From positions 1,519,522 to 1,583,521 of the forward strand of contig NZ_NRSW01000001.1 of assembly GCF_002288635.1 (NCBI RefSeq): DNA of 64,000 bases. The letters are read 5' to 3'. Positions 17,561 to 25,840 of this stretch are shown here, piece after piece. The notes beneath the pieces were generated by a model, which was not told the origin of the DNA, did not search any database, and was given only the letters and a program-made list of their open reading frames with translations. Source of the stretch: Mucilaginibacter sp. MD40 (GTDB lineage Bacteria; Bacteroidota; Bacteroidia; Sphingobacteriales; Sphingobacteriaceae). Each line of letters begins with the position of its first letter. Within the stretch, counting starts at the first letter, position 1. The position numbers and the translations under genes are program-made.

Positions 17561-17618
17561 CATTGGTAAACTCAAACAATACTAAACACTAATCGAACGC
17601 ACGTTCGCAATTACCTTT

Positions 17619-18683
17619 ATGAAATTCAAAAACGTTCTATTTTCGGGCCTTGTACTCGCCCTGTCATTAATCATTTTAAGCAGCTGCGGCAATAGCGGGG
17701 GAGCAAAAGGCGGTAAAACTTCCGATACTTCCAAAAAAGCAAAAGCAGCCGGTGACTCGCCGGATACCCTGAGCGTTGTTAAATCGAGCTATCCGCCGGT
17801 TGACAAGGCCAAATACGATTCGCTTCTTAAGTTTAACGCGCATAACGATACCACCGGCCGCTGGCCTGTAAAAGGTGCGCCGTATCCATTGGGTGGTGCT
17901 ATACTGCCTTTTTACCGCGTAGTAGCATTTTACGGTAACCTGTACTCTAAAAAAATGGGTATACTGGGCGAATTGCCGCCAAACCAAATGCTGGCTAAGT
18001 TAAAAACTGAAGTGAAAGCCTGGGAAAAAGCCGATCCTAAAACTCCGGTAATGCCGGCACTTCACTATATCGCGGTAGTGGCCCAGGGAGATGGTGGTAA
18101 AGATGGCAAATACCGTTACCGCATGCCGTTTAAACAGATTGACAGCGTGCTGGTACTGGCTAAAAGAGCCCATGCACTGGTGTTCCTGGATGTGCAGGTG
18201 GCGTTAAGTACCATCCATGCCGAATTGCCTTTATTGGAAAAATACCTGAAAATGCCGCAAGTACATTTTGGTATGGATCCTGAGTTTTCTATGAAGGACG
18301 GCACCAAGCCCGGTAAAAAGATAGGTACTTATGACGCGGCCGATGTAAACTATGTATCGGGCTACCTGGCTGATTTGGTAAAGAAGAACGGCCTGCCACC
18401 TAAAATATTAATTGTACACCGCTTTACCCGTAAAATGGTGACCAACTATAAAAACATTAAGCTGCGCCCCGAAGTGCAGGTAGTAATGGATATGGATGGC
18501 TGGGGCGAACCCGACCTGAAAACCGGTACTTACCGCTACTTTATTAACCAGGAGCCGGTACAGTTTACGGGCTTTAAATTGTTCTACAAAAACGATATTA
18601 AGAAAGCGCCGCACCACATGCTTACCCCGCAGGAGGTATTATCGCGCTACAGCCCTTACCCGCTGTATATTCAATATCAATAA
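17619..18683 (+). CDS. Conserved hypothetical lipoprotein (354 aa)
   Basis: The signal ends in ILSSCGNSGG (lipobox LSSC, Cys23). A low-complexity Gly/Lys/Ser linker then leads into a globular domain. The domain is rich in strand-helix alternation: AILPFYRVVAFYGNLY, MPALHYIAVVAQGDGG, ALVFLDVQVALS, PQVHFGMDPEFSM, KILIVHRF, VQVVMDMDGWG. This order resembles a TIM-barrel glycan-active fold, with acidic residues at strand ends (D in FLDVQ, E in DPEF, D in MDMDGWG). No family was identified with certainty. Likely envelope-anchored; single gene followed by a terminator. Confidence 0.75.
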   Translation: MKFKNVLFSGLVLALSLIILSSCGNSGGAKGGKTSDTSKKAKAAGDSPDTLSVVKSSYPPVDKAKYDSLLKFNAHNDTTGRWPVKGAPYPLGGAILPFYRVVAFYGNLYSKKMGILGELPPNQMLAKLKTEVKAWEKADPKTPVMPALHYIAVVAQGDGGKDGKYRYRMPFKQIDSVLVLAKRAHALVFLDVQVALSTIHAELPLLEKYLKMPQVHFGMDPEFSMKDGTKPGKKIGTYDAADVNYVSGYLADLVKKNGLPPKILIVHRFTRKMVTNYKNIKLRPEVQVVMDMDGWGEPDLKTGTYRYFINQEPVQFTGFKLFYKNDIKKAPHHMLTPQEVLSRYSPYPLYIQYQ

Positions 18684-18700
18684 GATCCGGCTAAAAAAAT

Positions 18701-18752
18701 AAAGTGGTGAGTAATTCAGTTGCTGTAACGCGACCGAATAGCTCACCACTTT
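18701..18752. terminator. Bidirectional hairpin terminator
   Basis: AAAGTGGTGAG (18701-18711) pairs with CTCACCACTTT (18742-18752), with a long 30-base loop and A/T runs on both sides. It sits between convergent genes ending at 18683 and 18780. Confidence 0.75.
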
Positions 18753-18779
18753 TTTATGGAATATTATTTTTTAAGCCCG

Positions 18780-19409
18780 TTACCTGTTTTTGACCAATAC
18801 GTAGGTTTTGGCCCATTTATCATGCCAGGCCTGGTTGCGGCTGTCCCACAGTACGGCAAGGTAACCTACCCATAATACCAGCCCCGAAACAAATTTACCC
18901 AGGTTGCGCAGTAGCGCTCTCCCTATGGTAAGCTTGCGGCCGTCCTCGTCGCTTACTGCCAGGCGGCAAAGTATCTTGCCTAAACTACCCCGCATGGATG
19001 ACGCTTCCCACAAGGTGTTGTAAACCGTTGAGAAGATAAAAACCACCACGTTAAACTTAAGGCGTATCAGTAAGGCTTCTGTAGTGATGGCGTCGCTTTT
19101 GGTTGCCTCCAGGGTTTGCATAATAAGCCCCGGCAGCAGTGCCGATATCATGAGCGATATAATGATCGCGTCGATCAAATATGCCAGCAGCCTTATCCAG
19201 AATGAGGCCAGGTTATCTTCAGTAGGGAAATAAAAACCGCGGCTTTCAAAATACTGGAACAGCTCGGGCAGGTCCGAAGCGCGCTGCCAGTCGGCGGCGT
19301 TTGGTGCCAGTATCATGGTATCCACATCGGGGTTCATTTGCATGATCTGCTGCAACGAGTAGGGGCCTTGTTCCTGTTCGTTATAAGATATATAGTACTG
19401 CTCTTCCAT
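18780..19409 (-). CDS. GYF_2-RDD membrane protein (copy 2)
   Basis: The start MEEQYYISYNEQEQGPYSLQ at 19409 is preferred over a longer frame to 19544. Residues 1-60 form a GYF_2 module (GPYSLQQIMQ, ILAPNAADWQRASDLPELF). The RDD domain follows: ASFWIRLLAYLIDAIIISLM, a second helix pair, GSLGKILCRLAVSDEDGRKL and LLRNLGKFVSGLVLWVGYLA. The same architecture is seen at 11402-12064, so these are paralogues. RDD proteins lie in the inner membrane; the GYF_2 part probably binds a peptide or partner in the cytosol. Function unknown. Confidence 0.8.
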   Translation of the reverse strand: MEEQYYISYNEQEQGPYSLQQIMQMNPDVDTMILAPNAADWQRASDLPELFQYFESRGFYFPTEDNLASFWIRLLAYLIDAIIISLMISALLPGLIMQTLEATKSDAITTEALLIRLKFNVVVFIFSTVYNTLWEASSMRGSLGKILCRLAVSDEDGRKLTIGRALLRNLGKFVSGLVLWVGYLAVLWDSRNQAWHDKWAKTYVLVKNR

Positions 19410-19571
19410 GTTGTTTGTATAAAGCCGCTGCCGGTAAATTGTTTGCGCGTTCAAATTTACTATTCCTGCAGGTATTTGTTTTGGTAATGGGTTTATTAGG
19501 CAAAATATTACAAAGCCGCTATCCCTCAGCCAACCCCGCAGCACTCTCCATCGTATTGTTAAAGAGTAAGC

Positions 19572-20393
19572 ATGCGAAGATATTATACAAAGTTCCTAAT
19601 GGTTGCGTTGCCGGTAATGATATTGCTGGCCGCAGGTGTATTCCTCTACATGGGGAAAGGAAACGCGACCGCTTTATCCGGCAATAATGCCGTTACGCGT
19701 GACGTTGCTTTTTGCGCGGTAGAAAAGCCCGAACAATGGCTGTTGGGTATACAAGCGCTCAGTTTAGCCATTCAACCACCGCCCTACATCAGTCCTGATG
19801 AGCGCCGGTGGCACAAGTTTAACCTATCTGTAGACGCCGGCACACAACTCGCCTGGCATATATCTACCCGGCAGCCTGTAAAATGCGCGGCCCTTGTATT
19901 TGATGATGGCAGCACTGTAAAGCTCAAAAGCTCTCCCGATGGCAAATGCTGGAATGGCGGCAAAATCATCCATTCGCCGGTAACCTACCGGGTGCGGGTG
20001 GGCCATCAATTATCGACCGCTTATTCCATAAAAGTAATTAAGGATATGCCGCCAGTTATCCATCTTAAAAATGTAGGTGTTATCCGTAACCGTGAGCGGA
20101 GCGATTCGCTTAAAGTTAATATCAGTGGCATGGCTGCCGATGATTATGGTTTAACCGGCGTCCGTGTGGTGCTTATACCATCAAGCGATGTTAAAAATTC
20201 ACCGGTGAGCGGCGATACTTCTGTTGCCCCTGATAAAAGCTTAGGGCGGGGGATAACACGCCACCCATTGCAAAGAGTGGTTATATTACCGGCCGTTGCT
20301 GTCCAACCAGACAGTAAGCTGAGCTTTTACCTGCTGGCGCGTGATACTTACGGGCACTACAGTCGCTCCGCTACTTACACCATTCATCCCTAA
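19572..20393 (+). CDS. Hypothetical membrane-anchored protein
   Basis: 273 aa. There is one N-terminal hydrophobic helix (FLMVALPVMILLAAGVFLYM) and a long periplasmic part with beta-strand character. It contains PPVIHLKNVGVIRNRER, DYGLTGVRVVLIPSS and SFYLLARDTYGHYS, segments reminiscent of the Ig-like parts of DUF4175 proteins (a loose resemblance). No catalytic motif is seen. Divergent from copy 2 of the GYF/RDD gene. Unknown function. Confidence 0.65.
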   Translation: MRRYYTKFLMVALPVMILLAAGVFLYMGKGNATALSGNNAVTRDVAFCAVEKPEQWLLGIQALSLAIQPPPYISPDERRWHKFNLSVDAGTQLAWHISTRQPVKCAALVFDDGSTVKLKSSPDGKCWNGGKIIHSPVTYRVRVGHQLSTAYSIKVIKDMPPVIHLKNVGVIRNRERSDSLKVNISGMAADDYGLTGVRVVLIPSSDVKNSPVSGDTSVAPDKSLGRGITRHPLQRVVILPAVAVQPDSKLSFYLLARDTYGHYSRSATYTIHP

Positions 20394-20503
20394 ACCCGCA
20401 CAAGTTTTTTACACGGATAATTGAAAAAATTAGTCTGTGGCAAAAATAGAAATCATACATTAGGCTTACCGGCCTTCGGGCACCTGTTATAAAGCTTAAA
20501 ACT

Positions 20504-21814
20504 ATGCTGGTTATTTTTTTATGTATCGTGCTGCTCGTGCTGCTGGTAAGCTGGGGCAAGATCAACCCATTTGTGGCTTTCCTGCTGGTAGCTATTGCCG
20601 CGGGGCTGTTGCTGGGTATACCGGTTAATAAAATAACGGCCTCCATCCAAAAGGGCATAGGTGATATTTTAGGCGGACTGGTGATTGTCATCTGCCTGGG
20701 GGCTATGCTGGGCAAACTGGTGGCTACCAGCGGGGCGGCACAGCGCATAGCCGGTGTACTGGTGAGCGCGGTAGGGCAAAAGCACATCCAATGGGCGCTG
20801 GTTGCCGCCGGGTTCATTATCGGTATTCCGCTTTTTTACGGGATAGGTTTTGTGCTGATGGTGCCGCTCATTTTCTCGGTGGTAGATAAGTATAAACTGC
20901 CTGCCGTATTTATTGGCCTGCCCATGATAGCGTCATTATCAGTTACCCACGGTTTTTTACCCCCGCACCCATCACCATCGGCATTGGTGGTGCTTTTCCA
21001 TGCCGATATGGGTAAAACCTTTGTTTACGGGTTGATGATAGCCATCCCCGCCATTATACTGGCCGGGCCGGTTTTCGCGACATTTCTTAAAAAGATCCCT
21101 TCGGCGCCGTTGGCTACCTTTAGGGCGGCCGAAATGACCGAAGCGGAAATGCCCGGCGCTTTCATCAGCTTTTTTACCGCTTTGCTCCCTGTATTACTGC
21201 TCATGCTCACGGCTTTTTTCCCGTACCTGCATGTGCAAAACCCGTTGATGGTAAAAGCGGTCACCTTGGTGGGCGATCCATCCATCGTTATGCTGATCGC
21301 GTTGCTGGTGGCCATTTACACCCTGGGTATCAGGCAGGGTAAAAGTATGGCCGTCATATCGGGCCAGCTTACCGATGCGGTAAAAGATATAGCACTTATC
21401 CTGTTAATTATAGCAGGCTCGGGCGCGTTTAAGGAAGTACTTACCGCCAGCGGCGTAGATAAGTTGATTGCCGCGCGCCTGGGCGAACTGCATATGCCGC
21501 CACTGTTGCTGGGCTGGTTAATTGCCGCTATTATCCGTATTAGCCTGGGCTCGGCCACGGTGGCGGGCTTAACCGCGGCAGGTATTGTTGCCGGTTTGGT
21601 GAGCAGCGGAGGCGTTAACCCCAACCTGATGGTTTTGGCCATAGGCGCGGGCAGCCTGGCCTTCTCTCACGTGAATGATTCGGGTTTCTGGTTATTTAAG
21701 GAGTATTTTAATTTAAGCATGAAGGATACCTTCCGGTCGTGGTCGGTAATGGAAAGCCTGGTATCGCTGATCGGCCTGGCCGGGGTGCTCATCCTGAATA
21801 TTTTTGTTGGATAG
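20504..21814 (+). CDS. Gluconate:H+ symporter, GntP family
   Basis: 436 aa with about 12 membrane helices. SWGKINPFVAFLLVAIAAGL at the N-terminus, GLPMIASLSVTHGFLPPHPS (the GntP signature with HGFLPPHP), and AFSHVNDSGFWLFKEYFNLS at the C-terminus define the GntP family. These carry gluconate or related sugar acids into the cell with protons. The alpha/beta hydrolase gene follows immediately (2-base gap), so the pair is co-transcribed and may handle a lactone or ester of the transported acid (inference). Confidence 0.93.
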   Translation: MLVIFLCIVLLVLLVSWGKINPFVAFLLVAIAAGLLLGIPVNKITASIQKGIGDILGGLVIVICLGAMLGKLVATSGAAQRIAGVLVSAVGQKHIQWALVAAGFIIGIPLFYGIGFVLMVPLIFSVVDKYKLPAVFIGLPMIASLSVTHGFLPPHPSPSALVVLFHADMGKTFVYGLMIAIPAIILAGPVFATFLKKIPSAPLATFRAAEMTEAEMPGAFISFFTALLPVLLLMLTAFFPYLHVQNPLMVKAVTLVGDPSIVMLIALLVAIYTLGIRQGKSMAVISGQLTDAVKDIALILLIIAGSGAFKEVLTASGVDKLIAARLGELHMPPLLLGWLIAAIIRISLGSATVAGLTAAGIVAGLVSSGGVNPNLMVLAIGAGSLAFSHVNDSGFWLFKEYFNLSMKDTFRSWSVMESLVSLIGLAGVLILNIFVG

Positions 21815-21815
21815 T

Positions 21816-22616
21816 ATGAAAAGAATATGGCTATTGATCATAGTGGGCATCATGGTTTGTTTTGCCGCCGGCGCCCGTCAAAACGAGGGTAGCTACTTTA
21901 CCGCCGCCGATGGGGTAAAGATCTATTATGAGGTACAAGGAAAAGGCTCCCCGGTAATACTGGTACACGGCTTTACCAATAACTCGCAAAGCTGGAAAAA
22001 AGGTACGCTGTATCCGGCCTTACTAAAGGCAGGGTATAAGGTGATCATATTAGACCAAAGGGGCAACGGCCGCTCAGATAAGCCGCATACCGACGCTGCC
22101 TACCGCGATGATGCCGAAGCGAAGGATATTATGGGCCTTGCCACAGCACTTGGGCTAAAGCAGTATGATCTTATAGGTTATTCGCGCGGTTCCATTATCA
22201 CCTCAAGGGTGATGGTGCTGGATAAGCGTGTACGTAAGGCGGTGATGGGTGGCATGGGCGCGGCCTATACCAATCCGCAATGGCCACGCCGTGTACATGC
22301 TTATCGGGCTTTAATGGGCGATACCACCCTGCACGATGTTGATGAGATGATGGCCTGGATACACAAGAACAATTTTGACAATACCTCGCTGATGCTGCAG
22401 CAAAAGTACCAGCCATCCACCAGCCCGGCCGAGCTTGCCCGTGTAAAAATACCCGTGCTATTAATTGATGGCAACCTTGACCAAACCAATGGCGACGTGC
22501 ATGAGCTGCAGCGGCTCATACCCGGATCGGTATACACCGAAACGCCCGGCGACCACAATAGTGCAGGGAATACTGAACAGTTTGCCAGCGCCATACTGGC
22601 TTTTTTACGGCAATAA
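21816..22616 (+). CDS. Secreted alpha/beta hydrolase
   Basis: ATG at 21816 is 2 bases after the GntP stop; a TTG 12 bases upstream would overlap it. A signal peptide (MKRIWLLIIVGIMVCFAAGA) directs it to the periplasm. Conserved motifs: VILVHGFTNNSQSW (oxyanion loop), the nucleophile elbow GYSRGS (Ser), an acid after strand 6 in LLIDGNLDQTNG, and the terminal His in PGDHNSAGN. It is related to haloperoxidase/lactonase-type hydrolases. Being in one operon with a gluconate-type permease suggests hydrolysis of a sugar-acid lactone or ester before uptake (inference). Confidence 0.88.
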   Translation: MKRIWLLIIVGIMVCFAAGARQNEGSYFTAADGVKIYYEVQGKGSPVILVHGFTNNSQSWKKGTLYPALLKAGYKVIILDQRGNGRSDKPHTDAAYRDDAEAKDIMGLATALGLKQYDLIGYSRGSIITSRVMVLDKRVRKAVMGGMGAAYTNPQWPRRVHAYRALMGDTTLHDVDEMMAWIHKNNFDNTSLMLQQKYQPSTSPAELARVKIPVLLIDGNLDQTNGDVHELQRLIPGSVYTETPGDHNSAGNTEQFASAILAFLRQ

Positions 22617-22679
22617 GCGGCTTTATAGCAAATGGCGTATTATTTGTATAGCACCTATTTATATTAAACTATACACACA

Positions 22680-22988
22680 ATGAAAAAAGTAACCATACTA
22701 TGCGGCTTAATACTTGCACTATTGACCAGCATAAATTTTAATGCCGCTGCACAAATGAGTAAACAGGGTAAAGGTGCCCTGATAGGCGGCGCAGGTGGTG
22801 CCGTAGCAGGCGCGTTAATTGGTAAAAGCGTTGGCGGTGCCGTAATTGGTGGCGCTATTGGCGCTGGTGGCGGTTACATTATAGGTAACGAAGCCCGCAG
22901 GCGCGAAGAAAAGCGCAGACGTGCCGCTTACCTGGAACGCCGCAGGGCCTGGAAAAGAGCTCACCCCGGCAAAGCATATCCTTATTAA
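22680..22988 (+). CDS. Glycine-zipper protein
   Basis: 102 aa with a signal peptide (TSINFNAAAQ cleavage region). The Gly/Ala-rich core GKGALIGGAGGAVAGALIGK, then SVGGAVIGGAIGAGG, carries GxxxG zipper repeats typical of YMGG/Rick-17 kDa proteins. These insert into or stack on membranes. A basic tail (RRREEKRRRAAYLERRRAWK) follows. Common in Bacteroidota envelopes; exact role unknown. A clear terminator follows. Confidence 0.85.
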   Translation: MKKVTILCGLILALLTSINFNAAAQMSKQGKGALIGGAGGAVAGALIGKSVGGAVIGGAIGAGGGYIIGNEARRREEKRRRAAYLERRRAWKRAHPGKAYPY

Positions 22989-23010
22989 TAAATTTATATT
23001 TAATAATATG

Positions 23011-23039
23011 AAGCCCGCTGTTACAGCGGGCTTTTTTTA
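23011..23039 (+). terminator. Rho-independent terminator after the glycine-zipper gene
   Basis: AAGCCCGCTG pairs with AGCGGGCTT around a TTAC loop, followed by seven T. Confidence 0.85.
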
Positions 23040-23130
23040 TGCGTAATATCACCAAAGGCATGTTTTTAACACATAATGGTAATATAATACCTACAAATTT
23101 TAATTTTAAGAATATATATTGTTTTATGAG

Positions 23131-23138
23131 TATATTTG
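23131..23138 (+). promoter_or_regulatory. -7 box TATATTTG upstream of the response regulator
   Basis: Exact TAnnTTTG about 114 bases before the ATG at 23252, in an AT-rich gap of 212 bases. A long leader is implied if it is used. Confidence 0.4.
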
Positions 23139-23251
23139 TGGCTTAGTTCGCTATTTGAAGATTCTTTTTTTGATTCTCCAAATTCCTCTTATTTTTAGTG
23201 ACTATAATACTTAAATACCTTATATATTTATTTAATTTTTAAAGCACCTGC

Positions 23252-23614
23252 ATGGTAAAGCGTATTTTAGTATTAGACGACAACCAGGACATACTTGAGG
23301 TTGTACACGAAACCCTCACTTACGAGAATTTCGAAGTGAAAAGCATAACCGAGGGTGAAGACGTGATGCCCCAGGTTGAAGCATTTAACCCCAATCTTGT
23401 GATACTGGATTACCGTGTCGCGGGTGCTAATGGCGGCGAAATATGCCGTACCATTAAATCTCATCCCCAATTTAGCAATGTGCCGGTTATTATATTTTCG
23501 GCCTATGTTAACCACTCGGCAGACCTGTTCGCTTATGGCTGCGATGCTATTATTAACAAACCATTTGATTTGAATGAACTGGTGGATAAGGTAAACAACC
23601 TGATAAATAATTAA
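23252..23614 (+). CDS. Single-domain response regulator (CheY-like)
   Basis: 120 aa, a receiver domain with no output domain. Acidic pair D9/D10, phospho-acceptor D53 (VILDYRV), the conserved Ser83 in IIFSA and Lys103 in INKPF are all in place, so it should be phosphorylated. It acts as a phosphorelay intermediate or protein-interaction switch. No histidine kinase is in the window. Single gene bounded by an upstream AT-rich region and a downstream terminator. Confidence 0.9.
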   Translation: MVKRILVLDDNQDILEVVHETLTYENFEVKSITEGEDVMPQVEAFNPNLVILDYRVAGANGGEICRTIKSHPQFSNVPVIIFSAYVNHSADLFAYGCDAIINKPFDLNELVDKVNNLINN

Positions 23615-23632
23615 CATCACTAAAACATATGC

Positions 23633-23659
23633 AAACCGCCCACAACCGGCGGTTTTTTT
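23633..23659 (+). terminator. Rho-independent terminator after the response regulator
   Basis: AAACCGCC (23633-23640) pairs with GGCGGTTT (23648-23655), followed by a T-run. Confidence 0.8.
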
Positions 23660-23670
23660 ATGCGCAAAAA

Positions 23671-23703
23671 AAAGCCGGAACATTTTAAAAATGTTCCGGC
23701 TTT
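23671..23703 (-). terminator. Rho-independent terminator after dnaK
   Basis: AAAGCCGGAACATTTT pairs with the complementary AAAATGTTCCGGCTTT arm across a short centre. The A-run at 23665-23673 gives a U-run on the minus-strand transcript. Confidence 0.85.
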
Positions 23704-23723
23704 CAATTTATCAGGAGAACCGA

Positions 23724-25628
23724 TTACTTAACTTCTTCAAAGTCAACATCAGTTACGTTGTCGGCGTTGCCGTCCTGTTGGCCACCTTGAGCACCTGCGT
23801 CGGCGCCCGGTTGCTGGCCTGCTTCAGCAGAAGCTTTGTACATATCCTCAGAAGCTGCGGTCCATGCGGTGTTCAACTCTGTTTGCGCTGTTTCAATCTC
23901 ATCTAAGTTTTTAGCTGAGTAAGCAGCTTTCAGTTTTTCTAAACCGGCTTCGATAGGTGCTTTTTTGTCAGCAGGTATCTTATCACCGTATTCTTTCAGC
24001 TGTTTCTCGGTAGAGAAGATCAGGGCATCGGCGCTGTTCAGTTTCTCTACTTCTTCTTTCGCTTTTCTGTCCGCATCAGCATTAGCTTCAGCCTCATCTT
24101 TCATTTTCTTGATCTCTGCATCAGTTAAGCCAGATGAAGCCTCGATACGGATCTTTTGCTCTTTGCCGGTAGCTTTATCTTTTGCAGATACATGTAATAT
24201 ACCGTTGGCATCAATATCAAAGGTTACTTCAATTTGAGGCACACCGCGTGGTGCTGGTGGTATACCATCCAGGTGGAAACGGCCTATGGTGCGGTTTTGT
24301 GCAGCCATTGGGCGCTCACCCTGTAATATATGTATCTCTACTGATGGCTGGCTGTCAGACGCAGTTGAGAACGTTTCAGACTTTTTAGTAGGGATGGTTG
24401 TGTTAGATTCGATCAGCTTGGTCATCACACCGCCCATGGTCTCAATACCTAATGAAAGCGGGGTAACGTCTAACAATAACACATCCTTAACTTCGCCGGT
24501 TAATACACCACCTTGTATGGCAGCACCAATAGCTACCACCTCGTCAGGGTTAACACCTTTTGAAGGCGCTTTACCGAAGAATTTTTGTACAGCATCCTGT
24601 ATAGCAGGGATACGGGTTGAACCACCCACCAGGATGATCTCATCGATATCTGACGCGCTGTAACCCGCGTTTTTCAAAGCAGTTTTACAAGGGTCGATAG
24701 TACGTTTGATCAGGCTATCAGCCAATTGCTCAAATTTTGCACGGGTTAAAGTTTTAACCAGGTGTTTTGGGCCTTCGGCACCTGCGGTAATGTATGGCAG
24801 GTTAATTTCAGTCTGAGTAGAGCTTGATAATTCGATCTTAGCTTTTTCAGCAGCTTCTTTTAAGCGCTGTAAAGCCATAGGGTCTTTACGCAGGTCAACA
24901 CCTTCGTCGCTCTTGAACTCGTCGGCCATCCAGTCAATAATCACCTGGTCAAAGTCGTCACCACCTAAGTGAGTATCACCATCGGTTGATTTTACTTCGA
25001 ACACGCCATCACCCAGTTCCAGTACAGAAACGTCATGTGTACCACCACCGCAGTCAAACACAACAATTTTCATGTCCTTGTGTGCTTTGTCCAGGCCGTA
25101 GGCAAGGGCGGCCGCGGTAGGCTCGTTAATAATACGGCGAACTTTTAAACCAGCGATCTCACCGGCTTCTTTAGTAGCCTGGCGTTGCGCGTCGTTAAAA
25201 TATGCAGGTACGGTAATTACCGCTTCAGTTACTTCAGATCCGATAAAGTCTTCTGCTGTTTTCTTCATTTTCTGAAGGATCATGGCAGAGATCTCTTGCG
25301 GAGTATATTTACGGTCGCCAATTTCAACACGAGGGGTGTTATTGTCGCCCTTTACCACTTTATATGGCACACGGCCTACTTCGCTGGTAACCTCGTTAAA
25401 CTGGTTACCCATAAAGCGTTTTATAGAGTAGATGGTTTTGGTAGGGTTAGTGATAGCCTGGCGCTTTGCAGGATCGCCTACTTTACGTTCACCATCGTTA
25501 ACAAAAGCTACAACGGATGGCGTAGTACGTTTACCCTCGCTGTTAGCAATAACTACAGGCTCATTACCTTCCATTACTGCTACGCAGGAGTTGGTTGTTC
25601 CTAAGTCAATTCCAATTATTTTAGACAT
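23724..25628 (-). CDS. dnaK: Molecular chaperone DnaK (Hsp70)
   Basis: 634 aa, full length. The ATPase domain has [15 protein letters not shown] at the N-terminus, [36 protein letters not shown], and [15 protein letters not shown]. The substrate-binding domain starts at [14 protein letters not shown]. The C-terminus has a Gly/Gln-rich linker and the EEVK motif (VDFEEVK) that contacts co-chaperones. It folds and protects cytosolic proteins with DnaJ and GrpE, neither of which is in the window. It lies downstream of ispG on the same strand with a 212-base gap carrying a sigma54-like promoter. Confidence 0.99.
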   Translation of the reverse strand: MSKIIGIDLGTTNSCVAVMEGNEPVVIANSEGKRTTPSVVAFVNDGERKVGDPAKRQAITNPTKTIYSIKRFMGNQFNEVTSEVGRVPYKVVKGDNNTPRVEIGDRKYTPQEISAMILQKMKKTAEDFIGSEVTEAVITVPAYFNDAQRQATKEAGEIAGLKVRRIINEPTAAALAYGLDKAHKDMKIVVFDCGGGTHDVSVLELGDGVFEVKSTDGDTHLGGDDFDQVIIDWMADEFKSDEGVDLRKDPMALQRLKEAAEKAKIELSSSTQTEINLPYITAGAEGPKHLVKTLTRAKFEQLADSLIKRTIDPCKTALKNAGYSASDIDEIILVGGSTRIPAIQDAVQKFFGKAPSKGVNPDEVVAIGAAIQGGVLTGEVKDVLLLDVTPLSLGIETMGGVMTKLIESNTTIPTKKSETFSTASDSQPSVEIHILQGERPMAAQNRTIGRFHLDGIPPAPRGVPQIEVTFDIDANGILHVSAKDKATGKEQKIRIEASSGLTDAEIKKMKDEAEANADADRKAKEEVEKLNSADALIFSTEKQLKEYGDKIPADKKAPIEAGLEKLKAAYSAKNLDEIETAQTELNTAWTAASEDMYKASAEAGQQPGADAGAQGGQQDGNADNVTDVDFEEVK

Positions 25629-25680
25629 ATGTTGATTGATTTTTTTATTTGTTATTAGTTCTGTTTTTCTCTCAGCTATT

Positions 25681-25711
25681 TAACAATGCCTGTGCCAATA
25701 TGTATTTGGCA
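25681..25711 (-). promoter_or_regulatory. Sigma54-like -24/-12 promoter and inverted repeat upstream of dnaK
   Basis: On the minus strand TGGCACAGGCATTGTTA (25681-25697) matches TGGCAC-N5-TTGC except for the last base of the core. It overlaps an inverted repeat TGCCAA-N7-TTGGCA (25693-25711). Predicted transcription would start about 40 bases before dnaK. No CIRCE element (TTAGCACTC-N9-GAGTGCTAA) is present. Confidence 0.45.
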
Positions 25712-25840
25712 GAAAAACCCATTTATGGCAGTAAAAAACAGGAATAAATAGTCAGGAAGTGCTGCCTGATAGGTGACAGGTTGGCATATTTGAGGCGCAT
25801 CATACGGCCATTCCTGACCTTAAGCGGTTAAAGAGATGGT

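Noticed and set aside
25629..25840. CIRCE/HrcA operator before dnaK
   Set aside because: No TTAGCACTC-N9-GAGTGCTAA match in the gap; the inverted repeat present is different.
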